From Desulfobacterium sp. (GTDB taxonomy: Bacteria; Desulfobacterota; Desulfobacteria; Desulfobacterales; Desulfobacteraceae), in the NCBI GenBank assembly GCA_030145245.1, contig JAQYWC010000075.1, positions 1-42,250 of the forward strand: a stretch of 42,250 bases of DNA. Direction: 5' to 3'. The notes beneath the pieces are model-generated. The model was given only the letters and a program-made list of their open reading frames with translations, had not been told where the DNA came from and ran no database searches. Positions 17,823-24,676 of this stretch are shown in pieces. The position numbers were made by a program, and so were the translations under genes. Positions within the stretch are counted from its first letter, which is position 1. Each line of letters begins with the position of its first letter.

Positions 17823-17842
17823 CCAGTAACTATCGTTACAGG
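17823..17842. promoter_or_regulatory. Palindrome upstream of nhaA, possible operator
   Basis: A 20-base imperfect palindrome, CC-A-GTAAC-TATC-GTTAC-A-GG, lies about 140 bases before the nhaA start. Its form fits a dimeric repressor or activator site. No regulator gene is adjacent, so its partner is unknown. Confidence 0.3.
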
Positions 17843-18035
17843 AACACATTATTCCGGATCAATCCGGCAATATTGGCTCTACCTTGCCGAAAGTAATGCC
17901 ACTGGTACACTGCTGAATGACTACCAGGCAGTGATGAGCGGTTCGTTTTAGGCGACCCTTCAGGCACTCAGACGATTTGTCCGGGTAGATGCCGCTCGAT
18001 TCCGGTTACGAAACATGCTTCGGGCCTTGCAGGGC
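17843..18035. other. Gap between the glycine-rich gene and nhaA, no gene called
   Basis: This stretch, part of a 350-base gene-free region, holds no supported gene. On the plus strand a frame open from about 17814 to a TAG near 17952 encodes a plausible but unrecognised 40-residue piece (ending DYQAVMSGSF) without a start codon. It may be a remnant or chance. No strong terminator is visible after the glycine-rich gene. Confidence 0.3.
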
Positions 18036-18941
18036 CTATTTGCGGCCACCGCCACCTGAGCCGCCGCCCCCACCAGAACCGCCACCGCCTGAACCGCCAC
18101 CGCCTGAGCCGCCTGAGCCACCTGAGCCGCCTCGGCCACCCATTCCGCCCCCACCGCCGGATCCAGCTCCAACCCCATGGGAACCGGGCTCACCGCCCTC
18201 CCGGATAGAGCGGGAATACTGCTGCGCCAATTCATTGGGATTGCCCAGGACAGCCTGTTGCCTGAACCGATGACGCATCTGTTCCATGTCGGCCTTGGTA
18301 AAACGATTTTGCGTGACCGCCTGGCCGATCACCTCCCCCACCCCATGGGAGGCCGCACCCAGCCGCATCATGTCACGGGCCGTTTGAAAGCATTCCCGGG
18401 CAAACGATTCCTTGTTCACCTGTTTTGTGTGCTGGGCCCGCTGCTGGTGACGATGCACCAGCTGACCCATCAACCGGTCCACTTCCCCAGCCTCAAACCC
18501 CGCAGTCATGGCCCCGGCAATAAGATCACCGATCTGATCCTGGTAAACTTTCTGTTGGGTATACCGGTGGGCATGTTCGTAAGCAAAGACATAGCGTGCA
18601 CGGACCTTTTCCATGGCTTTAACCACTGCCTCGTCCGGGGCCTTTTTGGCGATGCCCTCCAAGGCCTTGTCCATGACGGGACCCACCGGCAGGTTATCTT
18701 GTTTGACCGCCATGACCACCTGCTGGGCCCGCAACGTATATTGGTTGCGAAATTGACTCTGAATCATGGCCCGGGTCATATGGATGGCATCTTCCGGTTC
18801 AACGCCAACATTGATCATGGCCCGGGTGGCGACCCGCTGTTGCTCGGTGGCCATGTGGCCGAGCTTGTCATCGACCTCGTCGGCCAGGGCCGAAAACGCC
18901 CACAAGAACATCAAAATGATACAAACCAGTGTTTTCTTCAT
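18036..18941 (-). CDS. Secreted protein with glycine/serine-rich C-terminal tail
   Basis: I do not recognise the family. The 301-residue protein begins with a signal peptide (MKKTLVCIILMFLWAFSALA, cleavage after ALA likely). A helical, charged region follows (about 20-240), rich in Gln, Arg and Met. The tail from about residue 245 to the end is almost only Gly and Ser with a final RK. The ATG at 18941 has a GAGG site; an in-frame ATG five codons upstream is less well placed. It is the last gene of the ECF sigma operon, so it may be a target or output of that regulon. Tails of this sort act as flexible linkers or self-association segments; function is unknown. Confidence 0.75.
   Translation of the reverse strand: MKKTLVCIILMFLWAFSALADEVDDKLGHMATEQQRVATRAMINVGVEPEDAIHMTRAMIQSQFRNQYTLRAQQVVMAVKQDNLPVGPVMDKALEGIAKKAPDEAVVKAMEKVRARYVFAYEHAHRYTQQKVYQDQIGDLIAGAMTAGFEAGEVDRLMGQLVHRHQQRAQHTKQVNKESFARECFQTARDMMRLGAASHGVGEVIGQAVTQNRFTKADMEQMRHRFRQQAVLGNPNELAQQYSRSIREGGEPGSHGVGAGSGGGGGMGGRGGSGGSGGSGGGGSGGGGSGGGGGSGGGGRK
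18045..18165. repeat. Low-complexity GCC/CCACC repeat tract in coding DNA
   Basis: The DNA encoding the glycine-rich tail is an imperfect microsatellite of units such as GAGCCGCCACC and GAACCGCCACCGCCT on the plus strand. Such tracts slip during replication, so tail length may vary between strains; gains or losses in threes keep the frame. Confidence 0.75.
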
Positions 18942-18995
18942 GGGAGACCTCATCATTAGTTATTTCACCTTGGAAACGTTCACCAGGTTCAAAGG

Positions 18996-19325
18996 TTACA
19001 TATCCGGACTGAAGATACAGTTGAAAGCGCCAAAGTCATCCCCTTCCCGGTACTTGCAGGGAGGATGATAAACATGGCCGTCCACAAGATAAAAATAACG
19101 AAACTCCCTTGCTGCCGGCAGGGAGACCCCCCATTTACCCCGGGGCGTTTTACTGATGGCATGGGGCCTGAACCCGTCCAAAGACGAGATGAAATAGACG
19201 GATTCAGCCTCGGGGGCTTTCAGGTATAGATGAACCTGCCCATTGTTCACACGGTAGTAATGCTGTGCGCACCCGGCAAGCAGCAGCAAAAGGATCACCA
19301 GAACCCCATAGCTAAGTTTTTTCAT
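18996..19325 (-). CDS. Lipoprotein with glycogen-binding-like (AMPK-CBM/CBM48) domain
   Basis: This 109-residue protein starts with a lipoprotein signal (LLLLLAGC, lipobox LAGC with the lipidated Cys at about residue 19). The remaining 90 residues resemble one early-set, CBM48/AMPK-type domain: a VHLYLKAPEAESVYFI strand pair, a GKWGVSLPAA turn, FRYFYLVDG, and a terminal DDFGAFNCIF. That end matches DDFGGENSIL of the preceding gene's product, so the two domains look like paralogs; here the motif is degraded. The gene overlaps its upstream neighbour by four bases. A role in glycan binding is only inferred; such domains can also serve protein contacts. Confidence 0.78.
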   Translation of the reverse strand: MKKLSYGVLVILLLLLAGCAQHYYRVNNGQVHLYLKAPEAESVYFISSLDGFRPHAISKTPRGKWGVSLPAAREFRYFYLVDGHVYHPPCKYREGDDFGAFNCIFSPDM

Positions 19326-19909
19326 ATGGCTTGCCCCACAATAAGAATGCTGTTTTCACCACCAAAGTCATCCTGCTCCCTTGTCAATATCGTCGGATCA
19401 GCAAAACGCCGGTGACCATCGGCAATGTAAACAAAGCGATGCTCCCCCCTGGGGATATCAAGCCGGATCTCCCAATACCCGCTGGAACCTGCGGCGTGCA
19501 TGGACACCGCTTCCCAACCGGTGAATGCCCCGGCCACAGCCACCTCCCTGGCCTCCGGCTGATACACCACCAGGCGACTTGGGCAAACACCGGCCGGGGG
19601 CCCGGGCCTGTGGGCCAGAACAACACCCAACACCACCATGACCACCACAGCCATGACGCCGACCGGCCCCACCAGGGGACGAAAAAAATCCTTCAGGAAC
19701 CCTTGCAACCTGCCGGGCACTGCCCCGGGTGCTTTTACAGCCAGCAACGGGGCAGGATAAAGCCCCTCGGCCCGGAGCAACTTATCCTGCTCAAGCAAAG
19801 CCAGGGTTTCACTGAAAAATTCAGGATCAACCTTCAGGCGTTTCACAAGAGCCATTTTGTCATCAATGCTCAATTCATTATCAATGAACATGCTGATTAT
19901 TTCATCCAT
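19322..19909 (-). CDS. Putative anti-sigma factor with periplasmic CBM48-like domain
   Basis: This 195-residue protein looks like a single-pass membrane anti-sigma factor. The N-terminal 45 residues (MDEIISMFIDNELSIDDK) resemble the sigma-binding part of anti-sigma proteins but lack the HxxxCxxC zinc site. A membrane helix lies at about 80-100 (VGVMAVVVMVVLGVVLA). The C-terminal 85 residues form an isoamylase-early-set/CBM48-like domain: VAVAGAFTGW, GYWEIRLDIPRGEHRFVYI, and the closing DDFGGENSILIV. It overlaps the ECF sigma gene by eight bases and the lipoprotein gene by four. The architecture suggests a periplasmic signal passed to the sigma factor; the ligand is unknown. Confidence 0.8.
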   Translation of the reverse strand: MDEIISMFIDNELSIDDKMALVKRLKVDPEFFSETLALLEQDKLLRAEGLYPAPLLAVKAPGAVPGRLQGFLKDFFRPLVGPVGVMAVVVMVVLGVVLAHRPGPPAGVCPSRLVVYQPEAREVAVAGAFTGWEAVSMHAAGSSGYWEIRLDIPRGEHRFVYIADGHRRFADPTILTREQDDFGGENSILIVGQAI

Positions 19910-20384
19910 GGTGTTTTCCTTCTTCCAGCAACTTCTTGAGTTTCATACGGGCCCGGTGCACCTTTACCTTGACGTTGGCCTCGCTTATACCCACCTGTTG
20001 GGCGATCTCACGGTAGGAATAGATGCTGGTGGCCGCCAGAGAGAGCAGATCCTTTTCATCCGGTTCCAGCTGCTGCATGGCCGTCAGAACCCGTTGATAC
20101 TCCTCACGCAGCAAATGGTGCTCCTCCGGGTTGCCTGGCACCTGGCAAAGCTTACGACCGGAACGATGCCGTACCTGGCAGTGACGGCCATGGTCATACA
20201 CGGCATTCCGCGCCACGGTAAACAGCAGCGACGGCTTCAAACCTTTACAGCCATAACGTTCCAGACAACGGGTAAAACTCTCCTGCATCAGATCGCAGGA
20301 GAGCTCATAGTCCCCGGTCATCCGCAACAGATAGGCCAGCAGGCGATCCCTATGGTCGCGATAAAAGTCTGCAAAAACAATCAT
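19902..20384 (-). CDS. ECF-family RNA polymerase sigma factor
   Basis: This 160-residue protein has the two ECF regions. Region 2 covers about residues 5-70 (FYRDHRDRLLAYLLRMTGD, then DLMQESFTRCLERY). Region 4 covers about 105-155 with the helix-turn-helix SYREIAQQVGISEANVKVKV followed by HRARMKLKKLL. It has no extra domains. The gene is first in a four-gene operon and overlaps the putative anti-sigma gene by eight bases, the usual arrangement of an ECF sigma with its inhibitor. Its target promoters are not known; an AAC-N16-CGTT motif just ahead of it is a candidate self-controlled promoter. Confidence 0.92.
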   Translation of the reverse strand: MIVFADFYRDHRDRLLAYLLRMTGDYELSCDLMQESFTRCLERYGCKGLKPSLLFTVARNAVYDHGRHCQVRHRSGRKLCQVPGNPEEHHLLREEYQRVLTAMQQLEPDEKDLLSLAATSIYSYREIAQQVGISEANVKVKVHRARMKLKKLLEEGKHHG

Positions 20385-20393
20385 AACACCTAT

Positions 20394-20420
20394 GAAACGA
20401 TTTCAAGGCCATTGGGTTAC
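20394..20420 (-). promoter_or_regulatory. Candidate ECF-type promoter of the sigma operon
   Basis: On the minus strand GTAACC (20415-20420) is followed after 15 bases by CGTTTC (20394-20399), which fits the AAC-N16/17-CGT pattern of many ECF promoters and would allow autoregulation. The start codon follows only about 10 bases later, so the transcript would have almost no leader; this weakens the call. Confidence 0.3.
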
Positions 20421-20453
20421 ACCAACGGGCAGATTTCGCAGGGTGGTGCGGCT

Positions 20454-21161
20454 TTACTCCAAGGGCCTGCACGGAATATCAAAGTCTATATGGTAATGCT
20501 CGTCGTGCCGAACCCATGACCGGAGCGTTGAGAATTTCACCCGGCCCTTGAGTGCTGTCCATGCACGGGTCGCCCCCAGGAACGGTTGAAGTTTTGGATC
20601 AAAAATGACTCTCCGGATTTTCACCTTTCTAGCATCGGCAGCCCGCTTGATGGCAAGGATATGGGCCGCCACCGCTTCAAAATCGATGGTCAACTCCCCA
20701 CTGCCCCCCTTGACGTCAAACTCGATTGCGTAGCCGTACTTATTAAATGCACTCGCAGGAAGACGGACCGATCCGCCGGACCGATCCACCAGCGGCACCA
20801 TGAAATCGACAGACAGACCATTTTGATGGGTTTTATGGGGTTTAAATCTCCCCCCGGAAGCCCACCCGGTTTCCCCGTAAACAAACACCTTGTCCGGGTA
20901 CTCCCTGTTCAGCTCCTCGTATGCCGCAAGCACCACCTCCGCCACCCTGCAGTGGACATAGGTGCGGCCAAGGCTCCAGCCGAGGAGGCTGTATGCCGTA
21001 AAATTCTCCCCATGGTATGGAAGCTTGCACCCATGTTCCAGTTTACCCTTGGCGGTGATACCATAGCAGACACTGTCAGATCCGGCTGCCATGGTCACCC
21101 CAGCAAAAGACAGTGCCAGAAAAACCCCGATGACCTTGCTGAGCTGCTTTATGTTCTGCAA
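20454..21161 (-). CDS. mepA: Penicillin-insensitive murein endopeptidase-like protein (MepA/M74)
   Basis: MepA-type LAS metallopeptidases cleave peptide cross-links in peptidoglycan in the periplasm. The metal site motifs are visible: HQNGLSVDF (His and Asp ligands) and HDEHYHIDF near the C-terminus. A signal peptide (VIGVFLALSFAGVTMAA) precedes the mature part. The frame is open upstream to an ATG at 21302, but that would overlap the preceding gene by 131 bases; I prefer TTG at 21161, ten bases past that gene's stop, with AGGA upstream. This gives 235 residues, somewhat shorter than E. coli MepA. The start remains uncertain. Confidence 0.85.
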   Translation of the reverse strand: MQNIKQLSKVIGVFLALSFAGVTMAAGSDSVCYGITAKGKLEHGCKLPYHGENFTAYSLLGWSLGRTYVHCRVAEVVLAAYEELNREYPDKVFVYGETGWASGGRFKPHKTHQNGLSVDFMVPLVDRSGGSVRLPASAFNKYGYAIEFDVKGGSGELTIDFEAVAAHILAIKRAADARKVKIRRVIFDPKLQPFLGATRAWTALKGRVKFSTLRSWVRHDEHYHIDFDIPCRPLE

Positions 21162-21171
21162 AACGATTGTC

Positions 21172-22077
21172 CTAATTCCCCAACAATTCCAATTCAGCGG
21201 ATAGAATACCCCCTGATCCCAAATGAATTTGGCTATATTCATCATAACCCCTATGGGTTTCGAGAACTCCCTCGCCCAGTGAAACCTTCCACACCCTTTC
21301 AAAATTAAGATTCAGAGCAATATAGATACTGTTGGTCCGGGGATGGAAAACCATGGAGCAAAGGGTTGAACAGCCCGGATCCTGGCAATACACCATCCCC
21401 AACAGTTCAAGGCCTTTCTCAACGTTGAAATCATTCTTATTCTTTGAGAGATAGTCATGGGCAATCTTATATCTCTCCGCACCAACCCCAACAGCCTCTT
21501 CGTAATGTTTGCCAACCAGACTATGATTTGCAAAATTTGCCATCACCAGAAAATCATGATCCATCCCAACGATGATGTTTTCAGTATTGTCGGTTTCTGA
21601 GACAAAGGCATTTCCTTTGGTATCCGCAAACAAGTTATGCAGAGACGGGCCAAGATTTTGAACCGCCTGTTTTTTGGAGATAAACTCCTGAACCTTTTCC
21701 ACATCAGAATATATGGAGATGGTTTCATATTGATCATCAATATGAATTTGATCATCACTGGGTTTTTCAAAACCCTCAATATACGGCTCAACTTCCTGGC
21801 AGGCACTGAAAAGACCTTTATCGTTCATCCCGCAGGTAGTAGCAAAATAAGCTTTACTTTTTGGTTCCTTGGGATATGGTTCATACAAAAACGCCAAATG
21901 AAAGATCTTCATTCCTGAATTGGATTCGATCCAAAATTTAAGGGGTAGGAAAGTAAAATCGAAATTCATACCATAGAAGATATCGTTGCCGTACAATGCA
22001 AAGCTGGTACACGCAAAAACCGATGAGGCACAACCAAAAACGAACAAAAGCAGAAGAGCTAATATTTTCAGCATCAT
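21172..22077 (-). CDS. Exported choloylglycine-hydrolase-family (Ntn) amidase
   Basis: This 301-residue protein belongs to the linear amide C-N hydrolase family (penicillin V acylase and bile salt hydrolase relatives), in which an N-terminal Cys freed by processing is the nucleophile. After a signal sequence ending VFA comes CTSFALYG, with the catalytic Cys first, then GMNFDF and the CGMNDKGL segment of the family. A second Cys in the signal (VFGC) could instead serve as a lipobox. The ATG at 22077 is preceded by AGGTGAG; a GTG three codons earlier lies inside that site. The natural substrate is unknown; N-acyl compounds such as acyl-homoserine lactones or peptidoglycan amides are possibilities. 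Confidence 0.85.
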   Translation of the reverse strand: MMLKILALLLLFVFGCASSVFACTSFALYGNDIFYGMNFDFTFLPLKFWIESNSGMKIFHLAFLYEPYPKEPKSKAYFATTCGMNDKGLFSACQEVEPYIEGFEKPSDDQIHIDDQYETISIYSDVEKVQEFISKKQAVQNLGPSLHNLFADTKGNAFVSETDNTENIIVGMDHDFLVMANFANHSLVGKHYEEAVGVGAERYKIAHDYLSKNKNDFNVEKGLELLGMVYCQDPGCSTLCSMVFHPRTNSIYIALNLNFERVWKVSLGEGVLETHRGYDEYSQIHLGSGGILSAELELLGN

Positions 22078-22516
22078 ATTTCTCACCTATCACATAACAG
22101 TTTAAAGAACCCGCCGGGTGTAAATTAATCTTTGATCATTATTGTCTGAGATCTTGGATGCCTCATCCTTGCGCATAACAAGATGATCAGCATTTTTTTC
22201 TATCTATCACCATTTGCCTGAGAACACTCATCGGGTATCAAATATGAGATGGTTTGACAACCTATTTTAAGCATTCCTCCCTGTTTCCTAACCGTCGAAG
22301 TCAACCACATAATACATCATAAAGCTAGCTAATTCCAAAACATTTAAACAGATCTCCAGGGATAACGTCGATCTCGATCTTTGATAGGAAACAATGTTTC
22401 GGAGGCAGATTCTCTTATCTATAAGGTAGGGAGTTGGAAGTAGCATAAAAGCGGGTTAGGGAAAGAAACAAACTTCAGGTATTCGGTATCGGGTTACGGG
22501 GATATTTTTAAGTTCA
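22078..22516. other. Gene-free stretch upstream of the amidase gene
   Basis: This 440-base interval separates the amidase gene from the tRNA duplication. It is AT-rich near the gene and contains no frame that I can support on either strand, no RNA gene and no clear inverted repeat. It presumably contains the promoter for the amidase and mepA pair. Confidence 0.4.
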
Positions 22517-22524
22517 GCAAAAGC

Positions 22525-22563
22525 AAAAAGGGCTTTCCAACCCATGGTTGAAAAGCCCTTTTT
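22525..22563 (-). terminator. Terminator of the first tRNA-Phe copy
   Basis: An inverted repeat (AAAAAGGGCTTTCCAACC with its near complement, one G-U type mismatch) begins five bases past the CCA end of the tRNA on the minus strand and finishes in a T run. Confidence 0.8.
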
Positions 22564-22568
22564 AAAAT

Positions 22569-22644
22569 TGGTGCCCAGGAACAGAATCGAACTGCTGACA
22601 CGGGGATTTTCAGTCCCCTGCTCTACCGACTGAGCTACCTGGGC
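22569..22644 (-). tRNA. tRNA-Phe (GAA), copy 1
   Basis: On the minus strand the 76-nt gene runs from GCCCAGG to CCTGGGCACCA, with a seven-pair acceptor stem, encoded CCA, and anticodon loop CTGAAAA, giving anticodon GAA (Phe). The D arm (TAGCTCAGTCGGTAGAGC) and T arm (GTTCGATTC) are standard. It is identical to the copy 222 bases upstream in transcription. Confidence 0.97.
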
Positions 22645-22664
22645 TCGTCGTTGAAGACTTGGTT

Positions 22665-22693
22665 TTTATATGTGATTCCGAGGTTCCTGTCAA
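22665..22693 (-). promoter_or_regulatory. Sigma-70 promoter of tRNA-Phe copy 1
   Basis: TTGACA at 22688-22693 and TATAAA at 22665-22670 on the minus strand, separated by 17 bases, lie about 20 bases ahead of the mature tRNA 5' end. Confidence 0.85.
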
Positions 22694-22747
22694 GCATTTC
22701 TTAGTGGAAATCGTGCTTGCCCGGAACCTCTTTATTGCGCAAAAGCA

Positions 22748-22784
22748 AAAAGGGCTTTCCAACCGATGATTGGAAAGCCCTTTT
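22748..22784 (-). terminator. Terminator of the second tRNA-Phe copy
   Basis: A perfect 15-bp stem (AAAAGGGCTTTCCAA and complement) with a seven-base loop lies seven bases past the CCA end on the minus strand, ending in a T run. It separates the two tRNA units. Confidence 0.82.
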
Positions 22785-22790
22785 CAAAAT

Positions 22791-22866
22791 TGGTGCCCAG
22801 GAACAGAATCGAACTGCTGACACGGGGATTTTCAGTCCCCTGCTCTACCGACTGAGCTACCTGGGC
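22791..22866 (-). tRNA. tRNA-Phe (GAA), copy 2
   Basis: This gene is identical to the first copy over 76 nt, with acceptor stem GCCCAGG/CCTGGGC, anticodon GAA and encoded CCA. It is nearer the dcw cluster and is transcribed first of the two. Confidence 0.97.
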
Positions 22867-22886
22867 TCGTCGTTGAAGACTTGGTT

Positions 22887-22915
22887 TTTATATGTGATTC
22901 CCGTGTTTCTGTCAA
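22887..22915 (-). promoter_or_regulatory. Sigma-70 promoter of tRNA-Phe copy 2
   Basis: TTGACA at 22910-22915 and TATAAA at 22887-22892 with a 17-base spacer form a near-perfect housekeeping promoter. The spacer differs from that of copy 1 at a few bases only. Confidence 0.87.
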
Positions 22916-22963
22916 GCATTTGTTTTAAACTTGGCAGAAAATGTTATCAGGTCCACGGGGAGC

Positions 22964-24673
22964 TCACGAAGGTGACCGGCAGATGCCGCAGCGGTTGCAG
23001 TCGATCATGGGGCAATCCGGGGTGATTTTCTCTGCCCTGGCCCTGTCATACTCCTTCCTGAGAAATGGGCGCTTGATGCCGGTATCAACGATATCCCAGG
23101 GGAAGAACTCGTCCTGCTGGCGCTCTGTGTGGATCTGGACTTCACAGTACTCTTTAACCTCTTTCAGGGCCCGGGACCATCCCATCTCTGCTGCTGCCTC
23201 CAGGATATCCGCAATCTTGCGGTCTCCCCGTGAAAGCAGGGCATTGATCCTGGCCATCCTGAAGGATTCCGAGTTGATCTGCATGTTGGGCACCCTTTTC
23301 AGGCCGTCGGTGATCATCTTGAGCTTCTTCTTGAGGCTGGGGACGCGTTCCATGGGGGCCCATTGAAACGGCGTGGCCGGCTTTGGAATAAAGGGGTTGA
23401 TGCTCAGGGTGATGGTGCCGATCTTCTGCTTTTTCCGGCTGGTTTCAAGGAAGCGCTCCCGGATCTTCTGGGTCAGGTCAACGATGGCAAGGATGTCGTC
23501 CTCCTCCTCAAAGGGAAGGCCGATCATGAAATAGAGCTTGAGATTGATGATGCCGGTCTCCACCAGGCGCTGGGTGGCGGAGAGGAGGTCCTCCTCGCTG
23601 ATCTTCTTGTTGATGATACGGCGCATGCGTTCGGAGCCGGCCTCCGGGGCGATGGTGGCGGTCTTGACACCGGAACGCTGGAGGGTTGTGATCAGCTCGT
23701 CTGTGAGGGCGTCGGCCCGGAGGGAGCTGAAGGAGAGGTGGAGCTCCTCCTCGATCCCCCTGGCGCAGATGGTGTTGATGCCGGGATGGTCGGATACGGC
23801 TGCACTGACAAGGCCGACCTTGTCTGTGAGCTCCTTGGCCTCCCCAAGGGCGCGGATCACCACATCTTCGGGATAGAACCTGGGCGGGCGGTAGATGAAG
23901 CCTGCGCTGCAGAACCTGCAGCCGTGGTGGCACCCCCTGCCGGTCTCCACAAGGAAGATGTTCCTGAAGGCTGTGTCGGATGAGAGGATGCGGGTGGTGG
24001 TGGAGATGTCGCCAAGCTCCATGACGCGCCTGATCCGTATCTGGTCGGGGATCTGATCGTTGAGGGGCTTCATACCGGTGAGCGCTTTATCCGGGTCGTA
24101 GAGGGGGGTGTAGTAGCCGGGAACATAGACGCCGGCAAGGGAGGGGACAAGTTCCTGATAAAGGTCCTCCCTTGGCATATCCGGGGTGTAGATATCGAAA
24201 AAGGGCTCGATCAGGAGCTCTCCCTCGCCCAGGAGCATAATATCCATGAACGGCGCAATGGGCTCGGGGTTCAGAAAACAGGCAACCCCCCCTGCTATCA
24301 CAAGGGGGTATGAGTCGCCACGATCGGATGACCGCAGGGGGATGCCCGCAGACGTCAGAATGGAAACCAGGTTGAGGTAGTCGTTCTCAAACGAGATCGA
24401 AAAAAAGATGATATCAAACCGGGAGAGCTCCATGGCCGTCTCTTCGCTCAGGAGTCGCTCCTTGTCCTTTGGCAGAAACACGCGCTCGGCCGCAACATGG
24501 TCAAGGTCGTTGATCAATCCGTAGACCGTCTGGTATCCAAGGCTGGACATCCCGGCCTGGTAGGTGTTGGGATAGACCAGGGCCGTTTTGATCAGTCCTT
24601 TTTGTCGTTTTACAATACTGCCTTTTTCAATTCTGACGGTCTCTTTTTTACTTCGTCTGGTTTTTTTTGCCAT
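22964..24673 (-). CDS. B12-binding-domain-type radical SAM protein
   Basis: This 569-residue protein belongs to a conserved but uncharacterised radical SAM family with an N-terminal cobalamin-binding-like fold (VYPNTYQAGMSSLGYQ, and FDIIFFSISFENDY). The radical SAM cluster motif is CHHGCRFC (C248, C252, C255). The C-terminus has CPMIDCNRCGIC, which may hold a further cluster. In several bacteria a relative is fused or adjacent to a DUF2344 protein and RNase G; neither is seen here. It begins three bases past the ftsZ stop, so it is probably cotranscribed with the division genes. The substrate is unknown. Confidence 0.88.
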   Translation of the reverse strand: MAKKTRRSKKETVRIEKGSIVKRQKGLIKTALVYPNTYQAGMSSLGYQTVYGLINDLDHVAAERVFLPKDKERLLSEETAMELSRFDIIFFSISFENDYLNLVSILTSAGIPLRSSDRGDSYPLVIAGGVACFLNPEPIAPFMDIMLLGEGELLIEPFFDIYTPDMPREDLYQELVPSLAGVYVPGYYTPLYDPDKALTGMKPLNDQIPDQIRIRRVMELGDISTTTRILSSDTAFRNIFLVETGRGCHHGCRFCSAGFIYRPPRFYPEDVVIRALGEAKELTDKVGLVSAAVSDHPGINTICARGIEEELHLSFSSLRADALTDELITTLQRSGVKTATIAPEAGSERMRRIINKKISEEDLLSATQRLVETGIINLKLYFMIGLPFEEEDDILAIVDLTQKIRERFLETSRKKQKIGTITLSINPFIPKPATPFQWAPMERVPSLKKKLKMITDGLKRVPNMQINSESFRMARINALLSRGDRKIADILEAAAEMGWSRALKEVKEYCEVQIHTERQQDEFFPWDIVDTGIKRPFLRKEYDRARAEKITPDCPMIDCNRCGICRSPS

Positions 24674-24676
24674 CTA

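Larger units (their letters stand above)
22517..22921 (-). repeat. Tandem duplication of a tRNA-Phe transcription unit
   Basis: Two 183-bp copies (22517-22699 and 22739-22921) repeat at an offset of exactly 222 bases. Each contains a promoter, the tRNA gene and a terminator. The tRNA bodies are identical; differences are limited to the terminator loop and the promoter spacer. Confidence 0.9.

Noticed and set aside
17814-17954. Insertion-sequence remnant on the plus strand near nhaA
   Set aside because: A 40-residue start-less frame with no transposase motif or terminal repeats; not enough to call a mobile element.
17989-18273. Plus-strand proline-rich 94-residue protein
   Set aside because: Its PPPEPP repeats are the complement of the Gly/Ser-rich tail of the secreted protein; no start signals.
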